DNA from: an uncultured Clostridia bacterium
Lineage (GTDB): Bacteria; Bacillota; Clostridia; Oscillospirales; Acutalibacteraceae
DNA: 43,195 bases
Direction: 5' to 3'
NCBI GenBank assembly: GCA_947364045.1
Contig: CANARN010000013.1
Location: forward strand, 1-43,195
The notes beneath the pieces are model-generated. The model saw only the letters and a program-made list of their open reading frames with translations, had not been told where the DNA came from and did not search any database. Within the stretch, counting starts at the first letter, position 1; each line of letters starts with the position of its first letter. Shown here piece after piece: positions 7,668 through 16,759 of this stretch. A program made the position numbers and the translations under genes.

Positions 7668-8840
7668 TCAGATTTTATAACCGTTCTTGCGAAGAATGTT
7701 GTTGATTTTATCGCTTGTGTCAAGAAGAGAGCTGATTGACTTGTCCTGATTGAGCGTGTCGATTATGTATGAAAGGTATTTTGAACAGTCAACCTCACAG
7801 TACCAGTCACAGCTTGCAAGCTCGGGGATTCTGTAAACAAGATTTGTTGTGAATACCTTATCAAATATTCCGTTTTTATATGCATTGTCAAATGCGGCAA
7901 GACCTTCGCAGAAAAGACCGAATGCAGAGAAAATAAATACTCTGTTTGCGCCGAGGTCCTTAAGCTTTGAAGCAACGTCAATCATTGACTCGCCTGAGGA
8001 AATCATATCGTCAACTACGATAACGTCCTTGCCCTCAACGTTTGAGCCAAGGAAGGAGTGCTCCAAAATCGGATTTCTGCCGTTAACAACACGTGAATAG
8101 TCACGGCGCTTGTAGAACATACCAAGGTCAAGACCCAAAACGGTTGAATAGTAAATGCATCTACCCATACCGCCCTCGTCGGGTGAAATAACCATCATAT
8201 GGTCTTTGTCGAAATTAAGAGCGGGAACATTGCCTATAAGCGCTTTAATCATTTGGTAAGCGGGGGAAATATCTTCAAAGCCGCAAAGTGGAATTGCGTT
8301 CTGAACTCTTGGGTCGTGAGCGTCAAAGGTAATAATGTTGTCAACGCCCATATTAAGGCAAAGCTCCTGGAGCGCTATTGCGCAGTCAAGGGATTCGCGT
8401 GTTGAACGCTTGTGCTGTCTGCCCTCATAAAGCATCGGCATAATAACCGTAATACGTCTTGCCTTGCCCTCAATGGCGGAAATTGCTCTTTTAAGGTTTG
8501 CGTAGTGGTCGTCGGGACTCATTGGAACGGTGTGACCGTAAATGTTATATGTAATGCCGTGGTTAAATACGTCGCAAAGAATGAAAATGTCTGCGCCTCT
8601 TGCCGTGTCACGAAGTGTGCATTTGCCCTCGCCTGTGCCGAATCTCGGGAAAGCTGCGTCAAGCAAATATGTGTCACGCTCATAACCTGCAAAAGCTATT
8701 GTGTCCTTGTGCTCGCTGATTTGCTGTGAACGCCATTTGACAAGATATTTGTCGATTTTTTCCGCAAGCTCTTCGCAACCTGGGAGTGCGATGATGCCCA
8801 AAGCGCCGTGTGGAATAGTAGTAATGTCTCTGTTAGCCAT
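7668..8840 (-). CDS. prs: Ribose-phosphate diphosphokinase (PRPP synthetase), long form
   Basis: Makes PRPP from ribose 5-phosphate and ATP, for nucleotide, His and NAD synthesis. The signatures are present but divergent: FDAHDPRVQNAIP (metal/ATP region), VISPDEGGMGRC (for the usual SPD.GG..R), the catalytic-loop-like YKRRDYSR, and the PRPP-binding VVDDMISSGESMIDVA near residue 290. At 390 aa it is about 70 residues longer than classical bacterial Prs, mostly through N-terminal and internal additions. The ATG at 8840 has GGAGGA eight bases upstream, whereas an earlier ATG at 8858 has none. Activity is probable by family, not proven. Confidence 0.88.
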   Translation of the reverse strand: MANRDITTIPHGALGIIALPGCEELAEKIDKYLVKWRSQQISEHKDTIAFAGYERDTYLLDAAFPRFGTGEGKCTLRDTARGADIFILCDVFNHGITYNIYGHTVPMSPDDHYANLKRAISAIEGKARRITVIMPMLYEGRQHKRSTRESLDCAIALQELCLNMGVDNIITFDAHDPRVQNAIPLCGFEDISPAYQMIKALIGNVPALNFDKDHMMVISPDEGGMGRCIYYSTVLGLDLGMFYKRRDYSRVVNGRNPILEHSFLGSNVEGKDVIVVDDMISSGESMIDVASKLKDLGANRVFIFSAFGLFCEGLAAFDNAYKNGIFDKVFTTNLVYRIPELASCDWYCEVDCSKYLSYIIDTLNQDKSISSLLDTSDKINNILRKNGYKI

Positions 8841-8907
8841 TTTGTGAGTCCTCCGCAATAAAATTTATTTAAGTTACGTGAAAATATTATAAATATATAA
8901 CATATAT

Positions 8908-8935
8908 ATTCTACTAAATTCTACACTTTTTTCAA
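8908..8935 (-). promoter_or_regulatory. Likely promoter of prs
   Basis: On the minus strand TTGAAA (8935-8930) and TAGAAT (8913-8908) are 16 bp apart, 68 bp upstream of the prs start. The surroundings are AT-rich, so other -10 boxes are possible. Confidence 0.45.
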
Positions 8936-8960
8936 GAGCAAATCGGCAAAAAAATATTTT

Positions 8961-10127
8961 TTAGTGAAAAGCATGGTCAACGGTTATTACACAGAAAAAT
9001 CTTTCGTCTATTTTGCTGATTTCATCTTCGATTTTTTGACAAATTTCGCGGTCGTGGCATTTCATATCGCTTGGAAGAAGCGTGTCAAAAATCAAATTCG
9101 TGTGCGACGGACCTTCAACAACTCTGAAATCATGAATTGAAAGTCTTTCGTCAATGCGTTCCACTGCGTCCTGCGTCATTTTGCGAAGCTCATTTATCCG
9201 CTCGTCGTTTATTACTACAGGGTCCATATGAATTGAGGTGAGCATACCGTATTCGTTGTAAATATCTCTTTCAATTCCGTCAATAATGTCATGAAGCTCC
9301 ATAATGTCCTCATCTGACGGCACTTCTGCGTGAACGGACGCAAAACGGCAGGAGGGGCCGTAGTCGTGAATAATCATATCGTGAACGCCGCAAACGTGAG
9401 GGTAAGACATTATTTTCTCTGTTATTTCCTCAACAAATTCCGCTTCGGGCGGTCTGCCCAAAATGTCGCCGAGCGTTTCCCTGAGAATACCAAAGCCCGC
9501 AATAAATATGAAAACAGCTACAACTATTCCCAAATATCCGTCTATGTTAATGTCGGAAAACGCCGAAACGATAATGGAAATTGCGGCAACGCCTGTTGCA
9601 AGGCAGTCGCTGAAGCTGTCCTTCATAACAGCCATCATAGGCGCTGAATTGATTTTTTTACCGAGCGTTTTATTAAACACGCCGAGCCAGAGCTTGCAAA
9701 GAATACTTATTACAAGTATTGCCAGCGACAGAAAGCTGAATTTAACAGGCTCAGGATTAATTATTTTATCTACTGAGTCCTTGAAAAGCTCAACGCCCAT
9801 AAACAGCACGAAGAACGATACTATAAACGCCGATATGTATTCAACTCTGCCGTGACCGTACGGATGGTCTTTGTCAGGGGGCTTTGCCGAAATCTTAACG
9901 CCGAAGAACGAAACTATTGACGAGCCTGCGTCCGACAGGTTATTGATTGCGTCGGCGGTTATTGAAATACTGCCCGAAATAATACCTGCGGCATATTTTG
10001 CGCCTGCAAGGATTAGGTTTAAAACAATTCCCGTAATACTGCTCAGCACCCCGTAAGAAGTGCGAACCTTTTTGTCATTGTAATTTTCACTGTCTTTAAT
10101 AAAAAGCTTAACAAGTAATGATGTCAT
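8961..10127 (-). CDS. Cation diffusion facilitator (CDF) family transporter
   Basis: A 388-aa divalent-metal/proton antiporter of the inner membrane. The N-terminal half has about six hydrophobic segments with the metal-site motif DAINNLSDAG in TM2 and the conserved HPYGHGRVEY loop after TM3. The C-terminal 150 residues form the cytosolic ferredoxin-like CDF domain with several His and Asp residues, plus an extra acidic and His-rich tail (MKCHDREIC, VDHAFH at the end), longer than minimal CDF proteins. The substrate (Zn, Mn, Fe or Co) cannot be told from sequence. The start codon overlaps the TetR gene stop (ATGA), so the two form an operon and the regulator may respond to the transported ion or to another ligand. 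Confidence 0.92.
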   Translation of the reverse strand: MTSLLVKLFIKDSENYNDKKVRTSYGVLSSITGIVLNLILAGAKYAAGIISGSISITADAINNLSDAGSSIVSFFGVKISAKPPDKDHPYGHGRVEYISAFIVSFFVLFMGVELFKDSVDKIINPEPVKFSFLSLAILVISILCKLWLGVFNKTLGKKINSAPMMAVMKDSFSDCLATGVAAISIIVSAFSDINIDGYLGIVVAVFIFIAGFGILRETLGDILGRPPEAEFVEEITEKIMSYPHVCGVHDMIIHDYGPSCRFASVHAEVPSDEDIMELHDIIDGIERDIYNEYGMLTSIHMDPVVINDERINELRKMTQDAVERIDERLSIHDFRVVEGPSHTNLIFDTLLPSDMKCHDREICQKIEDEISKIDERFFCVITVDHAFH

Positions 10128-10729
10128 TTCTGTAAATTTTCCTTTGCTTCAGATTTTGAGATTTCAATAATTCCGCTTTTTGTGAGCTTCAGCAACAGCT
10201 CTGAAATCTGCCGCGGAGTTTTATCGGGATAAAGCTTAAACCATGAGCGTACAAGCCCGACTCCGCCGTATATAAAGTATTCGCTGAGAAAAACATAAGC
10301 TTCTTTATTAAGATTGGGGTATGCCTGCATCAGAAGCTCGCGGCATTTCTCATCTAAAAGAGCGCCTATGTCACGGGCGAGCGCAGAGGTTTCGTAGGAG
10401 CTCAGCAAAAGCGAGCAAATGTCCGAATTCTGTTTCAGAAAGCTGCAAATGTCAAACAGAATTTCCCCCGGCTCTTTGAGTATTCTTTCAAGAGTTACGT
10501 CATCAAGTATCCGTCGGAAGCCCTCGTATATATCTTTGCGAATACAGTCAACCAAATTTTCAATATCGGAATAATGCAGGTAAAATGTGCCTCGGTTAAT
10601 ATCAATTTTGTCCGTAAGCTCCTTGACCGTTATTTTGTCAATGCTTTTTTCCTGCGCAAGCTCCGTAAGACCCTGCCTTATGAGCTTCTTCGTCCGCCTT
10701 ACACGGCTGTCATTTTCATTTATTGCCAT
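10124..10729 (-). CDS. TetR/AcrR family transcriptional regulator
   Basis: A DNA-binding repressor-type protein of 201 aa. The N-terminal helix-turn-helix is clear: TVKELTDKIDINRGTFYLHYSDIENL around residues 30-55. The rest is an all-helical ligand and dimer domain without recognisable specificity. An upstream ATG at 10762 would add 11 residues, but it lies at the predicted transcript start. The ATG at 10729 has AGAGGAT 11 bases ahead and is preferred. It is co-transcribed with the CDF transporter and divergent from the ABC transporter at 10943. Repeated TGTTCATTAT sequences across its promoter suggest autoregulation. Confidence 0.88.
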   Translation of the reverse strand: MAINENDSRVRRTKKLIRQGLTELAQEKSIDKITVKELTDKIDINRGTFYLHYSDIENLVDCIRKDIYEGFRRILDDVTLERILKEPGEILFDICSFLKQNSDICSLLLSSYETSALARDIGALLDEKCRELLMQAYPNLNKEAYVFLSEYFIYGGVGLVRSWFKLYPDKTPRQISELLLKLTKSGIIEISKSEAKENLQK

Positions 10730-10755
10730 ATTTAAGTCAAATCCTCTGCTTTTAG

Positions 10756-10799
10756 TGTTCATTATCGGGTATTATATATAAAAAATGTTCATTATTCAA
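10756..10799 (-). promoter_or_regulatory. Promoter and candidate operator of the TetR-CDF operon
   Basis: On the minus strand TTGAAT (10799-10794) and TATAAT (10776-10771) are exactly 17 bp apart. The 10-mer TGTTCATTAT occurs at 10756-10765, at the start site, and at 10786-10795, touching the -35 and spacer. The two copies are 30 bp apart, about three helical turns. The second copy extends into an imperfect palindrome TGTT-N8-AACA. This is a plausible binding site for the TetR protein it precedes; binding itself is inference. Confidence 0.6.
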
Positions 10800-10942
10800 C
10801 ACATATTTACAGTTTTTGTGGATTTAGTCAAATTTTTATTTCAAATTATATGGAAAAATATATAGCAATATCCAAAAGATTGTGGTAAAATATTAAATGT
10901 ATATCTATGTGCAAAACAATTCTCTTTTTAAGGAGCAGAAAA

Positions 10943-11644
10943 ATGGCATTTATTGAACTTAATGATGTTGTGAAAACCTATAAAATGGGTGAAATTGAAA
11001 TTAAAGCGATTGACAATATTACTTTCCCTATTGAAAAGGGCGAGTTTGTTGTTGTTGTCGGACCCAGCGGCGCCGGCAAGACAACCGTTCTGAATATTTT
11101 AGGCGGAATGGATACCGCAACCTCCGGAACGATTACTGTTGACGGGGAGGATATTTCCAAATATAAAGAAAAAGAGCTGACTCGTTACCGTCGTGACGAG
11201 GTTGGCTTTGTTTTTCAGTTTTACAATCTTATTCAAAATCTTACCGCCGCAGAAAATGTTGAAATGGCGGCGCAGATTGCAAATAATCCAATTGACCCTG
11301 CGCAGCTTCTCGGTGAGGTCGGTTTGGGTTCGCGCGCGGGGAATTTTCCCTCTCAGCTTTCGGGCGGTGAGCAGCAGCGCGTTTCAATAGCGAGAGCGCT
11401 TGCAAAAAATCCCAAGCTGTTGCTTTGCGACGAGCCTACGGGCGCTCTTGACTACATTACAGGTAAGTCAATTTTAAAGCTTTTGCAGGATACCTGCCGT
11501 GAAAAAGGTATGACGGTTATCGTTATTACTCATAACACGGCAATTACGCCTATGGCTGACAAAATTATTCAGATTAAAAACGGACAGGTTGACAGAATTC
11601 TCATAAATGCAGAGCCGAAGCCCGTTGAACAAATTGAATGGTAA
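10943..11644 (+). CDS. ABC transporter ATP-binding protein (MacB/LolD type)
   Basis: A 233-aa ATPase subunit that powers the permease encoded next. All nucleotide-binding motifs are intact: Walker [10 protein letters not shown] (near 42), Q-loop FVFQFYNLI, signature [16 protein letters not shown], Walker [13 protein letters not shown] and the switch VIVITHN. The sequence fits the MacB/FtsE/LolD group that works with FtsX-fold permeases. The ATG at 10943 has AAGGAG seven bases upstream; an in-frame ATG at 10907 lacks a site. The permease starts 13 bp downstream. A weak -10 (TAAAAT, 10886-10891) lies upstream; the divergent TetR regulator might also act here. Confidence 0.95.
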   Translation: MAFIELNDVVKTYKMGEIEIKAIDNITFPIEKGEFVVVVGPSGAGKTTVLNILGGMDTATSGTITVDGEDISKYKEKELTRYRRDEVGFVFQFYNLIQNLTAAENVEMAAQIANNPIDPAQLLGEVGLGSRAGNFPSQLSGGEQQRVSIARALAKNPKLLLCDEPTGALDYITGKSILKLLQDTCREKGMTVIVITHNTAITPMADKIIQIKNGQVDRILINAEPKPVEQIEW

Positions 11645-11656
11645 AGGAAATAAAAA

Positions 11657-14600
11657 ATGACTAAATCACTTCGTAAAGATTTTTTTATGGAAATAAAAAA
11701 GAGTCTGAGCCGTTTTATTTCCATTATGCTTATAGTTGCGCTCGGCGTGGCATTTTTTGCCGGACTTCGTTCTTCAAGCCCTGCGATGAAGGCTTCGGCA
11801 GACGCGCAGTATGACAAAGAAAATTTAATGGATATCCGTGTTGTAGGTACATTGGGACTTACCGAAACGGATTTAAACAAGATACGTGAAATTCCCGGCG
11901 TAAAAGAGGCGGAAGGCTCTTTTACAACCGATTTTATATGTCACGTAAACTCAAAAGAGGTTGTAACAAAGGTAATATCTATGCCGCAGAGCATAAATGA
12001 CGTAAAATGTACAGAGGGGCGTTTCCCCGAAAAGTACAACGAATGTCTTGCGAGCCGTGAATTCCTTGAGGAATCGGGGCTTAAAGTCGGCGATTATATG
12101 ACTCTTAAAACGGGAACGAGCGAGTCGATTTTTGACACTCTTGCCGCAGAAACCTACACTATTGTGGGCGTTTGTTCTTCAAGCTATTTTCTTAACGGAA
12201 ATATGGGAACGGCAACTGTCGGCGACGGCGTTGTAGACGGCTACGTTGTAATTCCCAAGGAGTCTTTTGCAACAACCGTTTATACGTCGATTTATCTGAC
12301 GGTTAACGGCGCTTCACAGCTTAACTGCTTTAATAAAGACTATTCGGCTCTTATAGACGGTGTTACCGAAAAGCTTAATGAAATTGCCGAAACAAGAAGT
12401 GAAATCCGTTACAGCGAGGTTCGTTCTCAGACAACCGAAATGCTCACAAAGGCAAGTCAGGAGTATAACGCTAAAAAGGCGGTTGCCGAAAGCGAGCTTA
12501 TGAAGGTAAAGCAGGAATTGCAGGACAGCGAAGAGGTACTTAATGCAAGCAAAGAGATTTTTGAAGAAAAAAAGAAAATGCTTGAGGAGTCCGAAACCGA
12601 GATACCGCTGAGCAAGCAGAGAATTGCCGAGGCAAAGCAAAAGGTTGAACAGCTCAGAAAGCTTCGTTCGGCGGCAGCTGTCAGCGCTGAAAAAGCAGAA
12701 AATGAGGCGCGTCCTTATTATGAGGAGTGGAAACGTCTTGCACAAAGCGGAGCGCCTGAGGAGCAGGTAAAAGAGGCTGAGCAAAGATACAATACCCTGG
12801 CAACGATTGCAGCGGTTTCCAAATCTCAGGTTGAAGATTATACCAAAAAAATAGATTCCGCAACAAAAGAAATTGAAGACGGCGAAAAAATTATAAAAGA
12901 TGTTGAGGCGTCGCTCGGAAATAAAGACAAGCTTTTGGCAGATACAGAAAAACAGCTGAATGACGCCGAAATTCAGCTTCAAAGAGGAAAAGAGCAGTAC
13001 GAAATCGCTAAGCAGGATATGTTGGATGAGCTTTCAGACGCAGAGCTGGAGCTTAGCAATGCCGAAACAAAGCTTAACAATATGGAGGTACCGGAGTGGT
13101 ATGTGCTTGACAGGTCGTCAATTGAATCATATTCAAGCTTTTTGACAGACGCGCAAAGCATAGGCGCATTGGGTACGGTTTTTCCGCTTATATTTTTCCT
13201 CGTTGCTGCGCTTGTCTGCCTTACAACAATGACACGAATGGTTGAAGAGCAGAGAACGCAGATAGGCACATTAAAGGCTCTCGGCTACAGCAAAACCTCA
13301 ATCATTTCAAAATATATAATGTACGCGTTACTGGCAAGCGTTGCCGGCTGTATAATCGGTGTGCTTGTCGGTGAATTTACAATACCGCATTTGATTGTAC
13401 GTGCTTACAGAATGGCTTATTACAACCTGAAATATACCGTTGTAAAGCTTAATGCTTTTTATGCGGTTACAGCGTCTGTTCTGGCAATTCTTTGCACCTG
13501 TCTTGCCGCATTTGCCGCTTGCTATAAAGAGCTTAGAAGCGCTGCGGCAGAGCTTATGCGTCCGAAATCTCCCAAGGTCGGCAAACGTATACTTATTGAG
13601 CGAATGAGCTTTATTTGGGACAGACTTGATTTCACTCAGAAGGCGGCCTGCCGTAATCTGTTCAGGTATAAACGCCGTTTCTTTATGACGCTTTTCGGTG
13701 TCGGCGGATGTATGGCGCTTCTGCTTGTAGGCTTCGGTATTAATGACTCTGTTTCTTCAATGGCGAAAAACCAATACGGCAATATATTTAAATATGACGC
13801 TCTTGTTTCCGTTGACAGTACGCTTACAAGAGCCGGCAGAAGAGCGATGCTCTCCGACGTTCAGGATATAAATGACATTACCGAATTTACTCAGGCGCAC
13901 CGTTCAATAATATATTCTGCCGACAATTCCGAGCAGACTCAGGATTTGAAATACGCTTATTTGGTAGTTCCGAATGATAAGGAAGGCTTTGAAAGCTTTG
14001 TTGCAATTAAGCCCAGAAAAGAAGGAACAGGTAAGCTTAAAAATATGATAAATCTTGTTAAAGGCAAGGAAACGAAAGCAGAGGACGACGGTCTTGCTCT
14101 CGGCGATGAAGGTGTAATCATTACCGAAAAGTACGCAGAGCTGCTGAATGTGGGCGTGGGTGATTCAATATTTATCCGTCAAAGTGAGTCGGATTCTCTC
14201 TGTAAAGAGGTTAAGGTCAGCGGAATTACGGAAAACTATATGTTTAACTATGTTTATATGAGCCGCTCTCTTTACAGCTATTTCTACGGTGAGGAGCCTG
14301 ACGCCAACATTATTATGGCAAAATTTGACTCTAAGGCGGATACGTCTTCGGTTGTTGACAGTATTCTTAAAATTAAAGGTATTACCGCTGTAACGCTTAA
14401 CGATGAAATGCTTGATGATATAAACGATATGACCGGCAGACTGATATTTATTATCATTATGATGATTGTAGCCGCCGCGCTTTTGGCGTTTGTCGTTATA
14501 TATAACCTTAACAATATCAATATCAGCGAGAGAAGACGCGAGCTTGCGACAATTAAGCTTTTGGGCTTCTATGACGATGAAGTTGCAAAATATGTTTACA

Positions 14601-14842
14601 GAGAAAATATTGTCCTGACGGTCCTTGGAACGCTTCTCGGCATAATCCTCGGAATTATTCTTCATAGGTTTGTAATGGATACCGTTGAAACAGATGTTTA
14701 TATGTTCGGAAGAAGCCTTAAATTTTTAAGTGTTGTAATTTCAGCAGTGCTTACGGTAATTTTCTCAATGCTTGTCAATGTGATTATGTATTATAAGCTT
14801 AAAAAGATAGATATGGTTGAATCGCTTAAGAGCGTAGAATAA
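11657..14842 (+). CDS. FtsX-like ABC transporter permease with large coiled coil
   Basis: A 1061-aa membrane protein with two FtsX-fold permease cores. After TM1 (about residues 20-38) comes an extracytoplasmic MacB-like domain. A very charged coiled coil rich in Glu, Lys, Ala and Gln follows (about 260-480). TM2-4 lie at about 505-640, then a second fold with TM at about 680, a second extracytoplasmic domain, and three C-terminal TMs (about 925-1050). Such mechanotransmission transporters move substrates or signals without carrying them through the membrane; examples are peptide or lipid export and peptidase activation. AAAGGA precedes the ATG. The coiled coil could reach through the cell wall; substrate unknown. 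It pairs with the ATPase at 10943. Confidence 0.92.
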   Translation: MTKSLRKDFFMEIKKSLSRFISIMLIVALGVAFFAGLRSSSPAMKASADAQYDKENLMDIRVVGTLGLTETDLNKIREIPGVKEAEGSFTTDFICHVNSKEVVTKVISMPQSINDVKCTEGRFPEKYNECLASREFLEESGLKVGDYMTLKTGTSESIFDTLAAETYTIVGVCSSSYFLNGNMGTATVGDGVVDGYVVIPKESFATTVYTSIYLTVNGASQLNCFNKDYSALIDGVTEKLNEIAETRSEIRYSEVRSQTTEMLTKASQEYNAKKAVAESELMKVKQELQDSEEVLNASKEIFEEKKKMLEESETEIPLSKQRIAEAKQKVEQLRKLRSAAAVSAEKAENEARPYYEEWKRLAQSGAPEEQVKEAEQRYNTLATIAAVSKSQVEDYTKKIDSATKEIEDGEKIIKDVEASLGNKDKLLADTEKQLNDAEIQLQRGKEQYEIAKQDMLDELSDAELELSNAETKLNNMEVPEWYVLDRSSIESYSSFLTDAQSIGALGTVFPLIFFLVAALVCLTTMTRMVEEQRTQIGTLKALGYSKTSIISKYIMYALLASVAGCIIGVLVGEFTIPHLIVRAYRMAYYNLKYTVVKLNAFYAVTASVLAILCTCLAAFAACYKELRSAAAELMRPKSPKVGKRILIERMSFIWDRLDFTQKAACRNLFRYKRRFFMTLFGVGGCMALLLVGFGINDSVSSMAKNQYGNIFKYDALVSVDSTLTRAGRRAMLSDVQDINDITEFTQAHRSIIYSADNSEQTQDLKYAYLVVPNDKEGFESFVAIKPRKEGTGKLKNMINLVKGKETKAEDDGLALGDEGVIITEKYAELLNVGVGDSIFIRQSESDSLCKEVKVSGITENYMFNYVYMSRSLYSYFYGEEPDANIIMAKFDSKADTSSVVDSILKIKGITAVTLNDEMLDDINDMTGRLIFIIIMMIVAAALLAFVVIYNLNNINISERRRELATIKLLGFYDDEVAKYVYRENIVLTVLGTLLGIILGIILHRFVMDTVETDVYMFGRSLKFLSVVISAVLTVIFSMLVNVIMYYKLKKIDMVESLKSVE

Positions 14843-14876
14843 AAAAATACGCCTGTCGGGCTTAGGGGATGATCTT

Positions 14877-16127
14877 TTGAAGATTATAGAGGGATTGGAG
14901 CATAGATTTTCTATTGACTCAGTAAAAAAAGAAGCAGCATTGTGGGCAGAGGAAAACGGGCTTCACGCAGAGTTTGAAAAACAGTTTGCTGATTTCAACA
15001 GCGCTCTTGCCGTAACCGTTATTCCTATTGTTATTATGCTCTGCTTTGTTACTCTCATAATAACGGAGCTGTTCAATAAGTACGGCATATACAGTGTAAA
15101 AAGGGCAACGGTTATATGCTATGCAATTCTTATAATTATTTGCTCGGTGTCATTTTCCCTTATTTGCGGCGCAGTAAAAAAAGAACCGTTTAACGCTGAA
15201 AAGGTTAACAGAACAATTTACGCGTCAGCTGTAGCGGTTCTTCTTTGGCTGTTTGTCTTTGTTTATAACAGCGATTCGATTGTGGGGTCTGTAATTGTTT
15301 ATGCTGCCACAATTTCAGCGGTAACGCAGACTCTGATTTTACCGCCTCTGTTTTCGGGTCTTTATATTTTCGGCGGTTTACTTGTGTATTCTTTAATGCA
15401 TATTTTTGACGGAATAGAAAAATCCTTTGAAACCGACGCAATAATAGGTATGACGGTATTGTCGGTAATTTGGTTTATGGTTGTGTATATGCGCTATTAC
15501 GGGCGGTGCAGGTCGATTTATAACGAAAGGATTATTTCGTCTCAGAATGAACGTCTTGACAGGATTATAGTTCAACTGACAGATGAACGTAAACAGCTTG
15601 AAGAGGCTAAGAAAAAGCTTGAAAAGGTATATGTTACCGACAGACTGACGGGATTGTATAACCGTTGGTATTGGGACGATTTTACAGCTTCTGTTGCCGA
15701 AGACTGCATAAAAAATCAAAAAGATATTTCTGTTATAATGCTTGACCTTGATAATTTTAAAAGAATTAACGATACATACGGTCACAGTATGGGGGACAAA
15801 TGTCTTATCGCTGTTTCAGATGTTATTAAAGACGTAATGGACAAATTTGACGGCGCTGAAATTTTCCGACTCGGAGGCGAGGAGTTTGCGGCAGTCGGCT
15901 CATATCTCGGAAAATCGGAAATACTCTCTGCCGCCAATGAAATATTAAAGAATATAACGAATATTAAAATTGAGGGCATTAACTCAATGCTTACGGCAAG
16001 CATAGGCATTTATTCAGGAAAAATTTCATCCGCCGAAGATATCGAAAAGCATCTTTCAAAGGCGGATACGCAGATGTATGAAGCAAAAATGAACGGTAAA
16101 AACAGAATTTCATTTTTATTTGAATAA
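14877..16127 (+). CDS. Membrane diguanylate cyclase (GGDEF domain)
   Basis: Makes cyclic di-GMP from two GTP. The first 210 residues carry about six hydrophobic segments (roughly 41-63, 76-101, three within 110-175, and 187-210) and form a membrane sensor with no named family that I recognise. A short coiled linker (QLTDERKQLEEAKKKLEK) leads to a GGDEF domain with DRLTGLYNRWYWD, IMLDLDNFKRINDTYGHSMGD and an intact GGEEF active site near residue 333. The RxxD inhibitory site usually found five residues before GGEEF is absent. The start is TTG with AGGGGAT just upstream; no ATG or GTG fits in the open frame. It lies 34 bp after the permease gene, possibly in the same transcript. Confidence 0.9.
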   Translation: MKIIEGLEHRFSIDSVKKEAALWAEENGLHAEFEKQFADFNSALAVTVIPIVIMLCFVTLIITELFNKYGIYSVKRATVICYAILIIICSVSFSLICGAVKKEPFNAEKVNRTIYASAVAVLLWLFVFVYNSDSIVGSVIVYAATISAVTQTLILPPLFSGLYIFGGLLVYSLMHIFDGIEKSFETDAIIGMTVLSVIWFMVVYMRYYGRCRSIYNERIISSQNERLDRIIVQLTDERKQLEEAKKKLEKVYVTDRLTGLYNRWYWDDFTASVAEDCIKNQKDISVIMLDLDNFKRINDTYGHSMGDKCLIAVSDVIKDVMDKFDGAEIFRLGGEEFAAVGSYLGKSEILSAANEILKNITNIKIEGINSMLTASIGIYSGKISSAEDIEKHLSKADTQMYEAKMNGKNRISFLFE

Positions 16128-16157
16128 ATTAAATGATTTAAATAGGAGGTAATCTTA

Positions 16158-16757
16158 ATGTATCAGCTTGAAAAATGTGTTCAGGGCGACAAAATTGCAA
16201 CAATAAAAACAAATATGGGTGAAATCAAAATAAGGCTTTTCCCGAAATACGCCCCCAAGGCAGTTGAAAATTTCGTTACGCACGCGAAAGAGGGGTATTA
16301 CAACGGTCTTATATTTCACAGAGTAATAAATAATTTTATGATTCAGGGCGGCGACCCGAACGGCACGGGAACGGGCGGCGAGAGTATTTGGGGTGAGCCT
16401 TTTGAGGACGAATTTACACCTGAGCTTCATAATCTCAGGGGCGCGCTTTCAATGGCGAATGCAGGCCCTTCGACTAACGGCAGTCAGTTCTTTATTGTTC
16501 AGGCAAAAGAGGTTTCCGAGGATATGCTTGAACAGCTCAGAATGGCAAATGAGCAGTATTTTCCCACCGAGTGCATTGAAGCATATGAAAAAATAGGCGG
16601 CACTCCGTGGCTTGACTATCACCACACGGTTTTCGGTCAGGTTTTTGAAGGAATGGAAACGGTTGACGCTATTGCGGGTACTCCTGCCGATTACTTTACC
16701 AATAAGCCGAAAACAGACGTAATAATTGAATCAATAGTTGTTGAAGAAAAGGTATAA
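16158..16757 (+). CDS. Cyclophilin-type peptidyl-prolyl isomerase
   Basis: A 199-aa cytosolic cyclophilin that catalyses cis-trans isomerisation of proline peptide bonds. The core motifs are [21 protein letters not shown] (active-site Arg, Phe, Met and Gln), [20 protein letters not shown] and the late [15 protein letters not shown]. It has no signal peptide or lipobox. A loop insertion (about residues 118-145, [15 protein letters not shown]) is common in Clostridia versions. AGGAGG precedes the ATG. The gene stops two bases before the deaminase start and so heads the nucleoside-salvage operon, with no obvious functional link. Confidence 0.94.
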   Translation: MYQLEKCVQGDKIATIKTNMGEIKIRLFPKYAPKAVENFVTHAKEGYYNGLIFHRVINNFMIQGGDPNGTGTGGESIWGEPFEDEFTPELHNLRGALSMANAGPSTNGSQFFIVQAKEVSEDMLEQLRMANEQYFPTECIEAYEKIGGTPWLDYHHTVFGQVFEGMETVDAIAGTPADYFTNKPKTDVIIESIVVEEKV

Positions 16758-16759
16758 CG

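Noticed and set aside
12314..12982. 222-residue minus-strand frame rich in Phe, Leu and Cys
   Set aside because: It is antisense to the coiled coil of the ABC permease, where repetitive Glu/Lys/Ala codons keep the opposite frame open.
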